A stretch of 64,000 nt of DNA from Eurosta solidaginis (GCF_040869045.1 NW_027136916.1:558001-622000), one strand, 5' to 3'; counted from the first letter of the stretch, positions 1-11,706 are shown. Notes: a model not told the origin generated them from the sequence alone. Made by a program: numbers and translations.

Positions 1-129
1 TTATCAATTTATTTCCCTTTATGGGGAAATCCGCCAAACGTTGATTTTTTTGGAGAAAGAATTTTTTTTTGAAACATGATATCACGCCGTTACTCGCCTT
101 ACATAATACCTCAAAAAGATAAAGTCAAA

Positions 130-690
130 AGATCGAGCAAAATATATATAAATTGAGGTCGCACTGTTAAATGTACATTTATTTCAACACTTCTGTACCG
201 ATTATACCGAAATTTTAACAAAATATGGAGATATATGCAACTGTTAGTTATGTAAAATTTTTTTGACACTCGAGACCTGGTTTTGTAGATATCGGCAAAA
301 ATATAAAACCGAATAACGCCAAATATTTTTTACCGCAAAGTTTGCAACACTTTTATTTTAGCACCTTTCTACCGATTCTTTTGAAACTTTAAAAACATAT
401 ATATATGTGAACGAAGTATATTTAAGTAAAAAAGTGTTAATACCCGAGATCCGGTTTTGGAGATATTGATAAAAATATAAACCCGGAAAACCTTAAACTA
501 AAAATTTTCCTGAGTCCAAAACCTATCGAAAAATCGATGGCGCGATATGGGTTAAATTTCGTTCATGCAAATCAACCCAGCTTAATGTATATATCTGTGT
601 GGGGTATATTTAGGTAATATTTTGTTGATACCCGAAACCCGGTTTTAGAGATATCGACAAAAATATGAAACTGGGTAACCGTCAACTATT
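130..690. repeat. Degenerate tandem repeat, ~175-190 bp period
   Basis: Three related segments recur near 267, 441 and 630. Each reads roughly ACCCGAGATCCGGTTTTGGA, then a GATATCG(A)CAAAAATAT block and a CCGG/CTGG pair. The copies are clearly diverged, so the array is old. No reading frame is supported. It lies immediately beside an inverted-repeat element, so both could belong to one larger mobile element, which I cannot show. Confidence 0.5.
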
Positions 691-691
691 C

Positions 692-1055
692 CATACCCGT
701 TTTTTAATTTTTTCTCTACATCACAGTAGTGTACCAACAAGTTATTGATGTTTGTACATGGGGCAAATATACGAAATTTTCGCCAAAAGTTGGCAATCGT
801 CAAAAAGTGTAGAAACAATTTTTTTTTAATTTTTGTATCAAATTTGCATTTCTTTCTATTTACTTTTAAATAAAACCTGGTTTAAAAAAAAAAACAATGT
901 TTTCTGCACTTTTTGACGATTGCCAATTTATGTCGGAAATTTTATATATTTGCCCCATGTACAAACATCAATAACTTTCCTTGCGTGAATATTTCAAGAT
1001 GAGGCAATTGATGGTATACTACTGTGGTGTAGAGAAAAATTAACAAACGGGTATG
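692..1055. mobile_element. Inverted-repeat (foldback/MITE-like) element
   Basis: The left arm starting CATACCCGTTTTTTAATTTT (692) is matched in inverted orientation by the right arm ending AACAAACGGGTATG (1055). Within the arms, TTGATGTTTGTACATGGGGC (about 747) and its complement GCCCCATGTACAAACATCAA (about 952) pair exactly, as do GGCAATCGTCAAAAAGTG and CACTTTTTGACGATTGCC. The right arm has about 35 extra bases between blocks. The spacer is AT-rich and non-coding. No clear target duplication was identified, so the transposon superfamily is unknown. Confidence 0.6.
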
Positions 1056-1644
1056 AGGTGTTAAAGTAAAATTGTTGCGATGCCCACAAAAAAACATGCT
1101 CAAAATTTACGCAACCAAGTGCTTCCACTTTTCTTCCTCTACCTTCAAAACTGAAAGGAGCGCATCGAATTTGAAGCCCCAGGTATTTTTAGTTCCTGAT
1201 AGGCTATTGTCGTGCATAATCCAAATTTCAATCATCAGTTGCCTCAAAGAGCTATAAGCAAAAAACTGTCAATATTGAAAATGACAAAAAAAAGTATCGC
1301 TACTTTGATTGATAATAGTTTTGAGTATTGGAGGGGCACATTAATTTTGCTCATACTTTTAGAATTACCATCTCAAAGACAACATTTAGTTTAAATTCCA
1401 TAGAGTTTCAGCGATACCTCAAAATTTTATCGAAAAAATTATAAAAAAATCGAGGGTATCGCTTGAAAAAGTGTAAAAATTGACGTTTTTTACGCTTCGA
1501 AGTTCTGCAAAAACTTACTATCGACTTTCTTGATTTTTAAAATCATCAGATCGGATAGCCAAAAGGTCAAACTTAATGTCCTTGCACTTTTTTCTGTTAA
1601 GTTTTTTGCCTGAGTATCCAAAAAAGCAAAAGTTTTTGGGATTT

Positions 1645-2000
1645 GTATTTCGTGAAGCAGCTTTAAATTTTAAACGTTTGCGGTTTTTGGTACTAAATTT
1701 TTAGTACATGTTTCTAGTACATGTTTGCGTGTTTTGTGAAGTGCAGAACGAAGTCTTTAGTAATATGTCTGTTAAATTTTAAAAACAAGTCAGTATGTAC
1801 TAAAATAAGAAAGTATAGTTGTTAGTATTTTTTTTGAAACTTATAGATTTTTCTGTTTATTTACCTTTATGTATTTCGTTAAGCAGCTTTAAATTTTAAC
1901 AGTTTCCGGGTTTTGGTACTAAATTTTTAGTACATGTTTTAGTAAATGTATGCATGTTTTGTGAAGTGTAAAACGAAGTATGTAATAAAATATGAAAGTA
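1645..2000. repeat. Diverged direct duplication, ~226 bp spacing
   Basis: GTATTTCGTGAAGCAGCTTT followed by TTTTGGTACTAAATTTTTAG and TGTTTTGTGAAGTG at 1645-1770 recurs with substitutions at 1871-1997. The copies sit about 226 bp apart. The surrounding bases are AT-rich and show no coding signal. Confidence 0.55.
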
Positions 2001-2004
2001 TAGT

Positions 2005-3300
2005 TTTAGTACTAGTTTTTGAAAAACTGTAAAATCTTACAAGAAACGTTTAATTTGTCTTAGTTACCATAAAACAAACGATGCACTTTCTATAATTTTG
2101 ATAAAAATCTGTAGTACTAAAATTTAAGTACAGAATAAAAGCACATAAATCAATGTTCAGTCATTACGCAGCTGACAGATGCTATCAGCTTATGATCAAA
2201 CAATTCAAATTAAAAATGATTTAGAAATGATTTGGTGTATTTATCATCTTAATTTATTTTTAATTTTTACTGTTGCTAAGTACTAAAACTTCTTAAAGAC
2301 TCAAGAAAAATCTGTCAAAGACTGACTGTTATCAACACAAATCCACTTGACGTTACTCTAATGGTAAATAAAAGTGAGCAGCTGCTGCTTACGCTAACGA
2401 TTTTAGAGACGTCCCAAATGAAAACTGACAATCAAACAAGCATCTAAATATTAGAAGTGAAGTGCTAATGATGAGCCCACAAGCGACTTTGTTAGGGAGC
2501 AACCGTCAAACTCGCCTTATCTTACAAATACACAACATCCTTTTTGCGCCCCAATGAAACCGTAAGTTTTCTTTCTTTATTTGGCGGCCACTGCCAGCCA
2601 ACAATTAATAAGTTTTCAAGCGCGCAATCAAAAAGATAAGTTAAAAAGTAACAAAAGATTTCAGATACGTACAGGTAAGCGATGAGGCGCACTAATCTTT
2701 TAGATGATGAATTTGCATGGACAAGCCGGAAAAGTTTGCCGTTGTTTGGGGAGTAAGTATTTGCTAAACAGACAAAGTACTTATATACTTGAGTAATGAG
2801 TAATGGTTGATGTCAAAGGCAAAGCAGGACATGGCTTAAAAATGACTCTAAGTAGAACATAAACGTGAAGTTTACATAAATGACAAACTTTCCAAGGGCA
2901 GTTGGTTATAACTCATTTAGAACAATGAAAGTGGTTACTTAAAGATTTGGTTTATTTATGGTTAAGTGTTCATTATTGAGCATAAATAAGAAGCTATATA
3001 TAATTGTTGTTGTTGATCATAACTCCAGACCTCTTCTGGCCTTAGAACGAGAGAGAAGAATAATTCGACGCATGAGGAGAAGGTTCAATATTCTTCAACT
3101 GAGTCACTCCAGTCTATTAAGTAATCTTTCTCGTTATATTGCTGCCTGTTCGTTTACCATTACAGCTAATGCTTTGGACCCAGATCACTTTAATTGAGTA
3201 TTTATACATGGTTTGTGATAGCTTCTTTACTGTAAGAGTTGGGACATGAACTTCATTATAACTATAAGTTCAGCCTTATACAGCTTTTCTTATAATTTAG
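2005..3300. other. No recognisable feature
   Basis: This AT-rich stretch has only short chance frames (for example 2958-3197). I saw no protein family, repeat or RNA gene in it. Confidence 0.4.
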
Positions 3301-3524
3301 AAGAGCTGTAGATCTGTCCGCCTCAGCATGCAGCTTCGTGCCTGGAGGGCTGTCGTCGCAGCAACCGCGTGTCCGTAGACTAAAAAACAACCCCAGTTTT
3401 GGTACCGTCGCCCACCCCGGTACTACTTTCGCATTACTTCAGGTTGACGTTCATATTTCTCTTTTTTTAAGAGCCTACTATTGCCATTGCCTCCAGGTTC
3501 CCGCTATTTGCTCCGAGTGTCGAT

Positions 3525-4459
3525 TTAATCGCCACTCCTTCGCCTGCCTATTTCTCTGCGCTTCCTCTCAGCATCCATCAGGCATGTCATGACTATAAAT
3601 GCCATTTTGCTCACTGCAGTCCAATGTTCTTTCCTGTTGCACTTAGAGTCAACATGCACTCCTAAGTATTTTAGGGAATCCTTTGAGGTTATTTGATGAT
3701 CCCCAACAGTTAAGACTAACTCGCTCGCCGACCATTTGGAGCTTACTAATACCACTTCAGTATTTTGGCTAGCCAACTACAGTCCCGTATTGATCAGCCA
3801 TTCCTTTATTCTTCCTACGGCGTCATTACATAATGATGAAGCAGGCCCAGTTTCTTGGCCACTGCTACCACTGCAATATCATCAGCATATCTCACAATTT
3901 ACGTATTTTCTGGTAGATCAATCTTTAGCACCCCGTCACACATTGCATTCCAAAGCATTGTACCTAGAAAAGATGCCTGTGGGACGCCTCTAGTGATGTT
4001 GTACCCTTTTGCTCTTTGATCCGTGTCAAAAAGAAGTACTCCTTCTTTAAAATAGCTACCTATTGCTCTACGTAAGTAAGCTGCTGTCCCAAAGCTTCGC
4101 AGCTTTGCCATTCTCCGTATCCATTTCGCAGTGTTAAAAGCGCTCTTGATGTCCAACGTAATCAGAACAGATAACTTCCTTTTATTTTGGTCTCCAGAGA
4201 TAGTTTCTCTAGCTATGTTGACGACCGTTTGTATTGCATCTACGGTGGATCTTGATTTGCGAAATCCATATTGATTATTCGACAAGCCACCTGGGCATTC
4301 TAGAGTTAGATGTAGGCACTCGATAATTATACGCTCGAAAATCTCGAAATCAAAGCGGCCCGTTTGAGGATGGTTGCTCCGGCTGTTTGCCAGATTTAAG
4401 CAAGAGCACAAGCCAGGAGGGTCGGAATAGGGTAACACATCTAGCTCTATTTTTGGCAA
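3525..4459 (-). pseudogene. R1-like LINE reverse transcriptase fragment
   Basis: Read on the minus strand, this is the central part of a non-LTR reverse transcriptase. From 4459 the frame contains NNQYGFRKSRSTVDAI, LDIKSAFNTAKW and GVPQASFLGTMLWNAMCDGVL, which are RT blocks for template binding, the first catalytic aspartate and the GVPQG motif. A stop at about 3899 ends that frame, and the YADD-type catalytic motif (RYADDIAVVA) follows at once in another frame at about 3885. The thumb-start SLKYLGVHVDSK lies in a third segment near 3670. At least two frameshifts and several stops show it is dead. The mix of motifs suggests the R1/LOA group; the clade is inferred. On this strand the 3300-3500 sequence past the end could be the LINE 3' region. 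Confidence 0.7.
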
Positions 4460-4754
4460 TAGTTTTCAGAATATCAAGTAGTATGCAGTCTGATATCACT
4501 CCTAAGCTGTACTGCATTTAGTCTAGCCACATTTGCAAAGTTTACCTAGCTGCGCTTGTGCTGAAAGTATTTCAAGATATCCTCTTTTAGGCTTTCAATC
4601 TGGCTTAAATGCAGAAAAGTTTATCGATTGCAAAAAATAACGAAGCCAGTTCTTTTTGCGGGAAGATATAAGACACCCGCTTGCAGGAGTCGCCCGATTG
4701 GGAGAGTAACGTAGATACAAGCTGGTAGGGTTAAATATTCAAATATTATTTTAG

Positions 4755-5220
4755 ATAAGGGCCCCAATGCCGAAGAAGGGGCAAGGAAGACCTTACATGC
4801 CTTGTACTGCGGGAAGGCTATCGCCCGTAATCGGAGACTCTCGGTAATTGTAGTAAATTGGAATAGTGAGATGGTAGTCAAGATGATTCTGCGCTATTGG
4901 GTGCTGGTTTAGTGGAACGCACTGGCTTTGCCTGATTTCGGATGCAGCCGTATAAAATGCGCCGACGACTGTGCCCTTGCAAGTTTTATTAATTATTAAG
5001 GGATTCATCTTATGCAGTAAAATAGTGCAAGGTCGGGACAAAGCCAGAAGGAAAGTTTGGCACACTCTACCTAGTGCGATAATTTTGGCGGGCACTGAAG
5101 GAAAGGCATTCTGCGTGAATTCTTTGGTGTGTAAACGCTTGGATTGCCGTTCTGGCGGCTACAGTAGACAGAAACTTAATGCGTTACGTTCTAAAACACT
5201 TTTGAAACACTCGCTGTAGA
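4755..5220 (+). pseudogene. R1-like LINE fragment (RT thumb region)
   Basis: On the plus strand the frame from about 4761 reads ARKTLHALYCGKAIARNR and then ILRYWVLV, a stop, and WNALALPDFG. This resembles the segment after the RT palm in R1-like LINEs, where a family pattern like GR.WGL...W....I..ILRYG.LVWWNAL is expected. Stops and frame changes follow. It faces the opposite way to the R1-like piece just to its left, so the two are separate insertions or were rearranged. The call rests on pattern memory only. Confidence 0.4.
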
Positions 5221-5549
5221 TGCATGGAGAACGACGAGAAACAATCCTTATTTCATGCTTGATTGTTCAGCTCTAGCCACGACAAGTCTAATGCGCCTCA
5301 GTCCCATTTTACTTTGAACTTCGGAGGGTTTATTTAGGTAACCGAATTAGGCCTATATCGTTGCTGCGTCACGACTTCCTTAGATAATATAGCTTACATC
5401 GCCTTTATGTTATGTGGTTTCCAAAAAATCCTCATGGTGCCCAAGTCAGCTTCCCATACAGGGGTAGCTACCTACTCTAATGGTTTCTAAGAGACTCAAT
5501 GAAGTCGCAGTTAACTAGACATAAAACCATTAGAAAAACTCACTGCCCT

Positions 5550-6146
5550 CGTTATTTATTTATTTATTTATTTATTTAAAGTCGACGCAAACACAAAGCG
5601 GTCTACTAATTATTGTAATAGACAGATATATATGTACAATACAGAGCCATTCTTAAAATTAAAAAATTCAAAAAACGTACATAGAAAATTTGTATGTTAT
5701 AAACATTTGACATCGCATTGTATAAGAAAAAATAAAATTAAAATATCAAGCTAAACATAAGAGTATAGCAGTATGTAAAGCAGCAAACGAACATTCAAAG
5801 CCAATGCAGTTATACAAATTATTGTACCGCGAGCACCAATGTAGCAGGGGACTGTTTCTAGCAAAATTTTGCCGGCATAGAGGTAAACGAAAAGGCACAA
5901 AATGTCTGGATGCCCTAGCAGGAACCGCAAAATTTAGTTGACTGATTAGGTCAGGGGAGTCAATTACACCAATGATGAGCTTGTGAATGAACATAACGCC
6001 AAGTAATACTCTACGATTCTCTAGAGATGGCAAATTAATTAGAAGAAGTCTATTCCTGTATGGTGGGAGATGAGTACTTGATTCCCAGTTGAGACCTCGT
6101 AATGCAAAAATTAAAAACCGTCTCTGGACCGACTCAAGACAAAAGA
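5550..6146 (-). mobile_element. 3' end of a CR1/Jockey-like LINE, 5'-truncated
   Basis: The minus-strand frame begins at about 6140 (SVQRRFLIFALRGLNW) and continues through LPPYRNRLLLINLPSLENRR, FIHKLIIGVIDSPDLIS and SRHFVPFRLPLCRQNFARN, the C-terminal tail of ORF2. The same tail appears in the larger copy at 44.84-45.13 kb, so both belong to one family. A 3' untranslated stretch ends with GTCGACTTTAAA and a (TAAA)n tail (TTTATTTA at 5553-5579 on the plus strand). The abrupt 5' start is typical of incomplete target-primed reverse transcription. The frame stays open to about 5746. Confidence 0.75.
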
Positions 6147-6149
6147 AAT

Positions 6150-9100
6150 ATAATAATAATAAGAATAATTAAAAATATATGTACAAAAAAAGAAAAGTAT
6201 TCGGTACCCATTCGCAAATGGACACTCACTTTACTCCACCTACCAACTCTACTATCACAATCCATCTAGTCAAAGCTTTTCTACTCCCGTTTTTGATTTC
6301 TTTGCAATTGCTTTGGCCTGTTATTATTATTGTGGTCGCCTTTACAGCTGCATTGCGGTATTTGCTCGCGCCTCTACTACTTATGTAGCTTTGCGTTGAA
6401 GCTTTTGTATTTGCTTTAATTTCGCACCATTCATTTAGCAATGTGCCCGAGGCGCTGAAAGTTTCTTTGACGATACGCTTGTTTGCTTTGCGTTTTCAAT
6501 CTAGTATGAGTTTTTACTAGTTTTTGCCTTATACAATTTTCTATTGCTACGTATTTGCATTTCTCAAAGGCACACGAGTGTGTGTGTGCACTTGTGCGTG
6601 TGCAAAAAAATTCCCGTTATATCTCAAAATGCGGTGAAATATTCTGAAAATAATAGGAGTTTCAATTTTCATGATAGTGCTGTAGCTAAAGTGTTGTCGC
6701 ATAAAGTTTTTTCAGTCTCAGAAAATGAAGTAATATATGGGTTTTAGTTAAGGTCAAGAAGATGCGTCTGGGTTCCACATCTCGGTAGAAAAAACTTACT
6801 CAAACAATGGACAGATCTTTTGTTCATCACCTGAAGAAAACAAGTACTGGAATATTTACTTTTTCAGCTTATTACTTGTGTCACTAAAAATTCTTGTCCT
6901 GGAGTTCGACATCTATTAGTTCCCTTTTTGAAGATCTCTACGTGACTTTGCTACGACTAATTCGCGCCATAATCATGGTCTGCTTCTCTACGTCGCTTAT
7001 GCTACACAGCTGGAATATTAGCGTTACCTCTGTTAAGCCCCCCGGTAAAGCCGCAGTCTTGATGTTATCTCCTTTTGGCTTATCACCCACTTCACCATGC
7101 GTGCATTTTGTGGTTGATATTTGACCCGCAGCTGTCAAGATAGCCGCTACCCTTTTATTGGGATGCATCTGTCCTACATGTTTTATCGATGCGGCTAGCC
7201 GGCACTAAAGTATGTGGCACTGGGTCCTTGCTGCCTCTTAAAGACGTTCTTACCTCACCTTCAGCAGCCGATTGGCGCTTTTTCAATCCACCCAAAGCTT
7301 CTCTCTTATCATACTAGTTATAGCGAGCCAACGCTCTTAAGAAAACTATATTCGATTAACTTCTATGACCTCACGAAAACTCTCACTTTTCTGTTGGTGG
7401 CCATGGTCCATCAAGCCCTGTAAAATTTTGAATGTTACCCGATATGATATGCTGTTCCTACTCTCTCTGAACCGTATCCTTCTCAACTCTTTTTACATAT
7501 TTGGACTCGCCTGCTGCTCGGTCACGGGGCTGATTAGCTATCCCAAATATGACAGATCGCTTTTAGCACTTTCATCTTACTTGGCTTACGACTCAATTTT
7601 CCTTCTCTTCTGTTTCGTTTCTTCATCATGCTATTCTGAGCGATTCATTTGGGTTATACTCTCACCAGTCAGACGACGAAAGCTCATAATTTCATTCAAT
7701 AACCGTCTATACGGTAGACCATGGCATGAAAAATCGCGGCATGCCTAGAGCGACTTTGTCGATTTGGATAACACAAGGTTTTGTGTAACGTAGTCCTGTC
7801 ACCTACCCGTACCGAGTCCTTTTCCTGAAGGTTAAACGTGTTCATATAAAACCTTTCCCCCGATGGTCGGACACATGCCTTAATTGCTCTTTTTTACGGA
7901 ACTCGCGGGACCAATATCCAACAGAAGACCATCAACATCGATACAATTCTTCAAAACTTTCGAGAAGGCTCCTAAGCGCTACAAGAAGAATAATAATATG
8001 GCTAAGAAAACCCGTCCTCCACAGCAGTGTTCTTTGCTGTGGTAAGGCATCTGTTATCTCCTTGGGCTCATTGATATAGGGAAGGCTCCCGTGGAAGTAC
8101 AGCCGAATTTACCATCTGGCTAAAAATTATCGGATAAACACAAACCACACTACATCACAGCCTAGATTAGGGGATTGGCAGTTCTTAGTCTTTTGAACTG
8201 CATATGGTGAACCTCTGTTTAAACTTCAAAACATTCTAAAAGGGCTCAAAAATTGCTTTGGAGCAATGGAGATTTGTTCGAGGTCTCAAATCCCCTTCTA
8301 ATAAAAGCATGATGCCGGTATTATCCATGCAATCTGTGCTATTTCACCAAGGCTCTAACTGTGGCATATGCCAACATATTAGCTCTGTAGAAGCTCGGAA
8401 CAGAAGTCAATTCATCAGTGCCTTTTGAAATGTCCTAGGACTTTACTTTGATACCTGAATAACGCCCTATCGAGAGTAGACATGAGTGTTTGAATTTTAT
8501 TTTTCGCCTTCTGCTCAAATCTACTTAAGTGGGAGTGTTCATGGCGTATGAGTAACCTTTTCTTACGAAGTTATAGTGAGCTTTAGACAAGTATTCATAG
8601 CAAACTTGAGTACTTCCCAAAAATTTTTGAATTGTAAACTAAATTCATTACTTCCTGAAACTTCAATTGTCCGCAAAATATTAAATAAAGTTTATATCGT
8701 TAAATAATTAAATAAGCGGCATTGCTGTAGCTGGCCATTTGATTTTTTTATTTACCATATGCCAACAAGTTGAAGTCAGCGCACATCAAAACATAGTCAA
8801 ATCGCTTCTTGTAAATTTAGTTTTTTAACCGGCCAAAGTCGATGCCAGACAAATGAACTTCAATGCCGACATTGAAAACATGTACCTCACACATGCTTAC
8901 ATATATACTACTTATATTATAAGTGAGCACACAAACAAGTAAAAAGTCCATAAGCTAAAGTGCTACATATTTTAATACATGCTTCCTGTTTGGCATGTAA
9001 GCAACAATAAATTGGAGTGCTGCCAAGTGCTCTCAAATGATGTGTTCGTGTATACTTAGTAAGAGTATATACGTACATTATGTGGATGCATTTCACACCA

Positions 9101-9335
9101 CAGAACTGTTTCTTTGGCACTATTCTTTTGAAGAGAAGTTGCGAAAAAACAAATGATACTTTGCAGAAAAGCAAGCAATGAAAGAAAGACGTGAATAAAA
9201 ATTACTCATGAAGCTCGATATGTAAGCGAACAGGTGGAGTTTAAAAACTAATGTTCCAAGAGATTGAAGTCAAAACGCAACAAAGGCAACTAGACCAGAA
9301 ACAAATACATTGTTCAGGGCTTTCTGAGAACAGCT
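6150..9335. other. Long interval without a recognised gene
   Basis: Several short frames exist (minus 6938-7168, plus 7365-7748) but none matches a family I know, and neighbouring frames contain many stops. The minus strand of 6.9-8.0 kb has a fairly high coding-like density in shifting frames (for example GKVLYEHV and ETKQKRRKIES), so it may be an unrecognised decayed element. A short (GT)n stretch lies near 6577-6604. Confidence 0.3.
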
Positions 9336-9339
9336 GCGT

Positions 9340-9570
9340 CGGCGTATTCGTTTCTTATCAGCTTGTTATCGATGAGTTTCACATGTGTCATCGATTTGAT
9401 ATCATAAATCGTTAACATTGTAAAATAAGTAACACTCCGATATGAAATCGATAGCTTTTTTATACCAGGGCATTTTAACAAAGTAAAATCGATGACTTTT
9501 CGATAGTCGAATCGATAACACGCCCAACACAGTTCGTAATGTAATAACAAATCAATAAGTTTTCCATAAG
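9340..9570. repeat. TCGATA-rich degenerate repeat
   Basis: Variants of ATCGATA / TCGATAAC occur about every 20-35 bp, for example TTATCGATGAG at 9367, ATCGATAGC, TTTTCGATAGTCG and AATCGATAAC. The same sequence style recurs at 10.92-11.18 kb and 58.68-59.34 kb. The core TATCGATA equals the DREF-type DRE motif known in Drosophila, but density alone does not show binding. Confidence 0.5.
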
Positions 9571-9579
9571 TAATCGATA

Positions 9580-9732
9580 TATTGTATTTTGTTTTATTTT
9601 ATTTTATTTTGTTTTACTTTACTTTATTTCATTTTATTTTATTTTAATTTATTTTATTTTATTTTATTTTATTTTATTTTATTTTGAATTTTTTCATTTT
9701 ATTTTATTTTACTTTATTTTATTTATGTTTGT
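9580..9732. repeat. (ATTTT)n microsatellite, left block
   Basis: Nearly pure tandem ATTTT pentamers with scattered G or C substitutions. It continues in the same phase and strand beyond the foldback element, so it is probably one tract that was interrupted. Confidence 0.9.
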
Positions 9733-9806
9733 TTGTTTAATGGTGTGTGTTCAATTTAGACTTATTATTTAAGAATTCATGAACTTAACAGCGGCTTATA
9801 ATATTT

Positions 9807-10181
9807 GAATATTCAATTATTATGTTTTCTAAGAGAAACTGAAAAGGAAGAAAGAAACATTTACTGGCATATTGTGATGGTACCATTTCAAAACTGCCAC
9901 GAATTCATCATCAGGCAATTTCGTATGTTTCAAAAGTTTCAATGAGATAAACTGATTTAAGCAAGGAAACAAATTCAGGCAGGATAGCCTAGCGGTTAAG
10001 GCAACTGCAGTTTCACCGTGTGATTCGTGGTTCGAATCTCGGTGAAACCTTTAATAACATTACAGAATTGCTTGATGATGAATTCGTGGCGGTTTTCGAA
10101 ATGGTACCATCGCAATATGTCAGTAAATGTTTCTTTCTTTCTTTTCAGTTTCTCTTAGAAAACCGTAATAATTGAATATTC
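9807..10181. mobile_element. Foldback/MITE-like element with long terminal inverted repeats
   Basis: The left arm 9807-9920 and right arm 10066-10181 are inverted copies. GAATATTCAATTATTA, TTTTCTAAGAGAAACTGAAA, ACATTTACTG, GATGGTACCATTTC and GCCACGAATTCATCATCA all reappear complemented in mirrored order. The arms are about 115 bp with roughly 90% identity by eye, and the spacer is about 145 bp. The spacer carries a tRNA-like segment. The element sits inside an (ATTTT)n tract, which may be its target, so a target duplication cannot be read. Confidence 0.75.
9978..10050 (+). other. tRNA-like segment with Pol III A and B boxes
   Basis: TAGCCTAGCGG at 9985-9995 fits an A box and GGTTCGAATCTC at 10029-10040 fits a B box, at normal tRNA spacing. 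The cloverleaf is poor: the presumed T stem and acceptor stem do not pair. A perfect 9-bp inverted pair is present instead, GTTTCACCG (10010-10018) with CGGTGAAAC (10040-10048). It is therefore not a functional tRNA gene; it is a tRNA pseudogene or tRNA-derived promoter carried inside the foldback element. Confidence 0.55.
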
Positions 10182-10189
10182 CATTATTA

Positions 10190-10915
10190 CTTTATTGTGT
10201 TTTATTTCTTTTTATTTTATTTTCCTTTATTTTGTTTTATTTTATTTTACTTTATTTTATTTTATTGTGTTTTGTTTCATTTTATTTTATTTAACTTAAT
10301 TTAATTTTTTATTTTATTTTATTTTATTTTAATTTATTTTATTTCATTTCATTTAAGTTTATTTTATTTCGTTTTATTGTATTGTATTGTATTGTATTTA
10401 ATTTAATTTTATTTTATTTTACTTTATTTGAGTTTATTTTATTCGTCATCATTTTGTTTCATTTTATTTTATTTTACTTCATTTTATTTTACTTTATTTT
10501 TATTTTATTTTATTTTTTTTTGTTTTATTTTATTTTATTTTATTTTATTTTATTTTATTTTATTTCTTTAAAATTAGTTTAAGTGAATTTTATGTTATTT
10601 TATTTTTTTCATCTTAAATTATTTTATTTTTTTAATTAATTTAACTTACGTTTATTTTAATTTGTGTTGTTTCTTTTTTGTTTATTTTATTTTATTTTAT
10701 CTTATTTTATTTTATTTAAATTTGTTTTACTAATTTTAATTTATTTTACTTAATCTAATCGAATTTAATTTAGTTTTTTTTTTATTTTATATTATTTTAC
10801 TTTTTTCATTTTATTTTAATTTATTTCATTTTGCTTTATTTTTTATGGTTTTATTTTGTTTTATTTTATTTTATCTTATTTTATTTTATTTTGTTTTATT
10901 TTATTTTAATTCAAT
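10190..10915. repeat. (ATTTT)n microsatellite, right block
   Basis: About 700 bp of tandem ATTTT with interruptions, including a (GTATT)n-like patch near 10377-10398. The open frame at 10382-10582 is only F/I/L/Y codons produced by this repeat. Confidence 0.9.
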
Positions 10916-10919
10916 TTTC

Positions 10920-11185
10920 GTTTTTATTTATAATTTTATTTATATAACAAATTGGCAACATTCCGATAACAAATCTATCACTTTCGATAACAGATTGTTC
11001 TATAATTAGTCTATAGCTTTTCGATATCGAAACGATACATTTTTGATAAAAATTCGACAACTTTTCGATAACATATCTACAATGTTTACATAAATAAGCA
11101 AAAACTTTTCCATAAGATATCAATAAAATTTCATAACAAATCGAAAACAAATATATAACTTAGCCATAGTGAATCGATAACTTAC
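10920..11185. repeat. TCGATA-rich degenerate repeat
   Basis: Repeated variants of TTTCGATAACAAATC occur at intervals of about 25-30 bp (for example 10976-10995, 11020-11035, 11056-11075). It is the same family as 9340-9570, and the two flank the microsatellite. Confidence 0.5.
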
Positions 11186-11341
11186 ATTTTGTATTTCACC
11201 ATATAGCATACAATTTCAAAAGCCAATGTTAAGGCTTACACTATGCTTACGCTATCGTTCTAGTTTCATCTTACTTATAACTTTAAACGAGCAGTTCTTG
11301 TTTGTTTGTATAGCTAGGTGTTGCCACTCAGAATGTTTCAC

Positions 11342-11706
11342 AAGGTTGCCCCCTATTCGAAATAAAAAAAATTTTATGAGATATGCCGATATGGGTATCA
11401 AACGAAAGATATTTCACTCCGCATTACAATAGGGACATTTTTGAATAAAGTTGCCATTTAGGGTTACCACCTATTCGAAATTAAAAAAAATTGCATGAGA
11501 TATGCCGATATGGGTATCAAACGAAAGGTATTTCACTCTGCATTACAATAGGGACATTTTTAGTAGGGTAGCCATTTAAGGTTGCCACCTGTTCGAAATT
11601 AAAAAAAAATTGCATGAGATATGCAGATATGGGTATCAAACGAAAGGTATTTCACTCCGCATTACAATAGGGACATTTTTGAGCAGGGTTGCCACTTAGG
11701 GTTGGG
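11342..11706. repeat. Tandem repeat of ~119 bp, three units
   Basis: Units begin near 11343, 11461 and 11581 with (G)GTTGCCACCTATTCGAAAT. Each continues through a GAGATATGC block, GATATGGGTATCAAACGAAA and CACTCCGCATTACAATAGGG. A partial fourth unit follows at about 11697. The core GATATGGGTATCAAACGAAA is also the core of the 128-bp arrays at 18-20 and 46-48 kb, although the rest of the unit differs. Confidence 0.85.

Noticed and set aside
3338..3592. 84-residue plus-strand frame
   Set aside because: It lies antisense to the 3' part of the minus-strand R1-like LINE fragment.
7365..7748. 127-residue plus-strand frame with hydrophobic stretches
   Set aside because: No recognised family, ATG context or neighbours; the opposite strand also shows coding-like scraps, so it may be an antisense shadow of an unrecognised dead element.
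9978..10050. Functional tRNA gene
   Set aside because: A and B boxes are present but acceptor and T stems do not pair, so only a tRNA-like remnant is claimed.
10382..10582. 66-residue F/I/L/Y-rich protein
   Set aside because: It is a direct translation of the ATTTT microsatellite.
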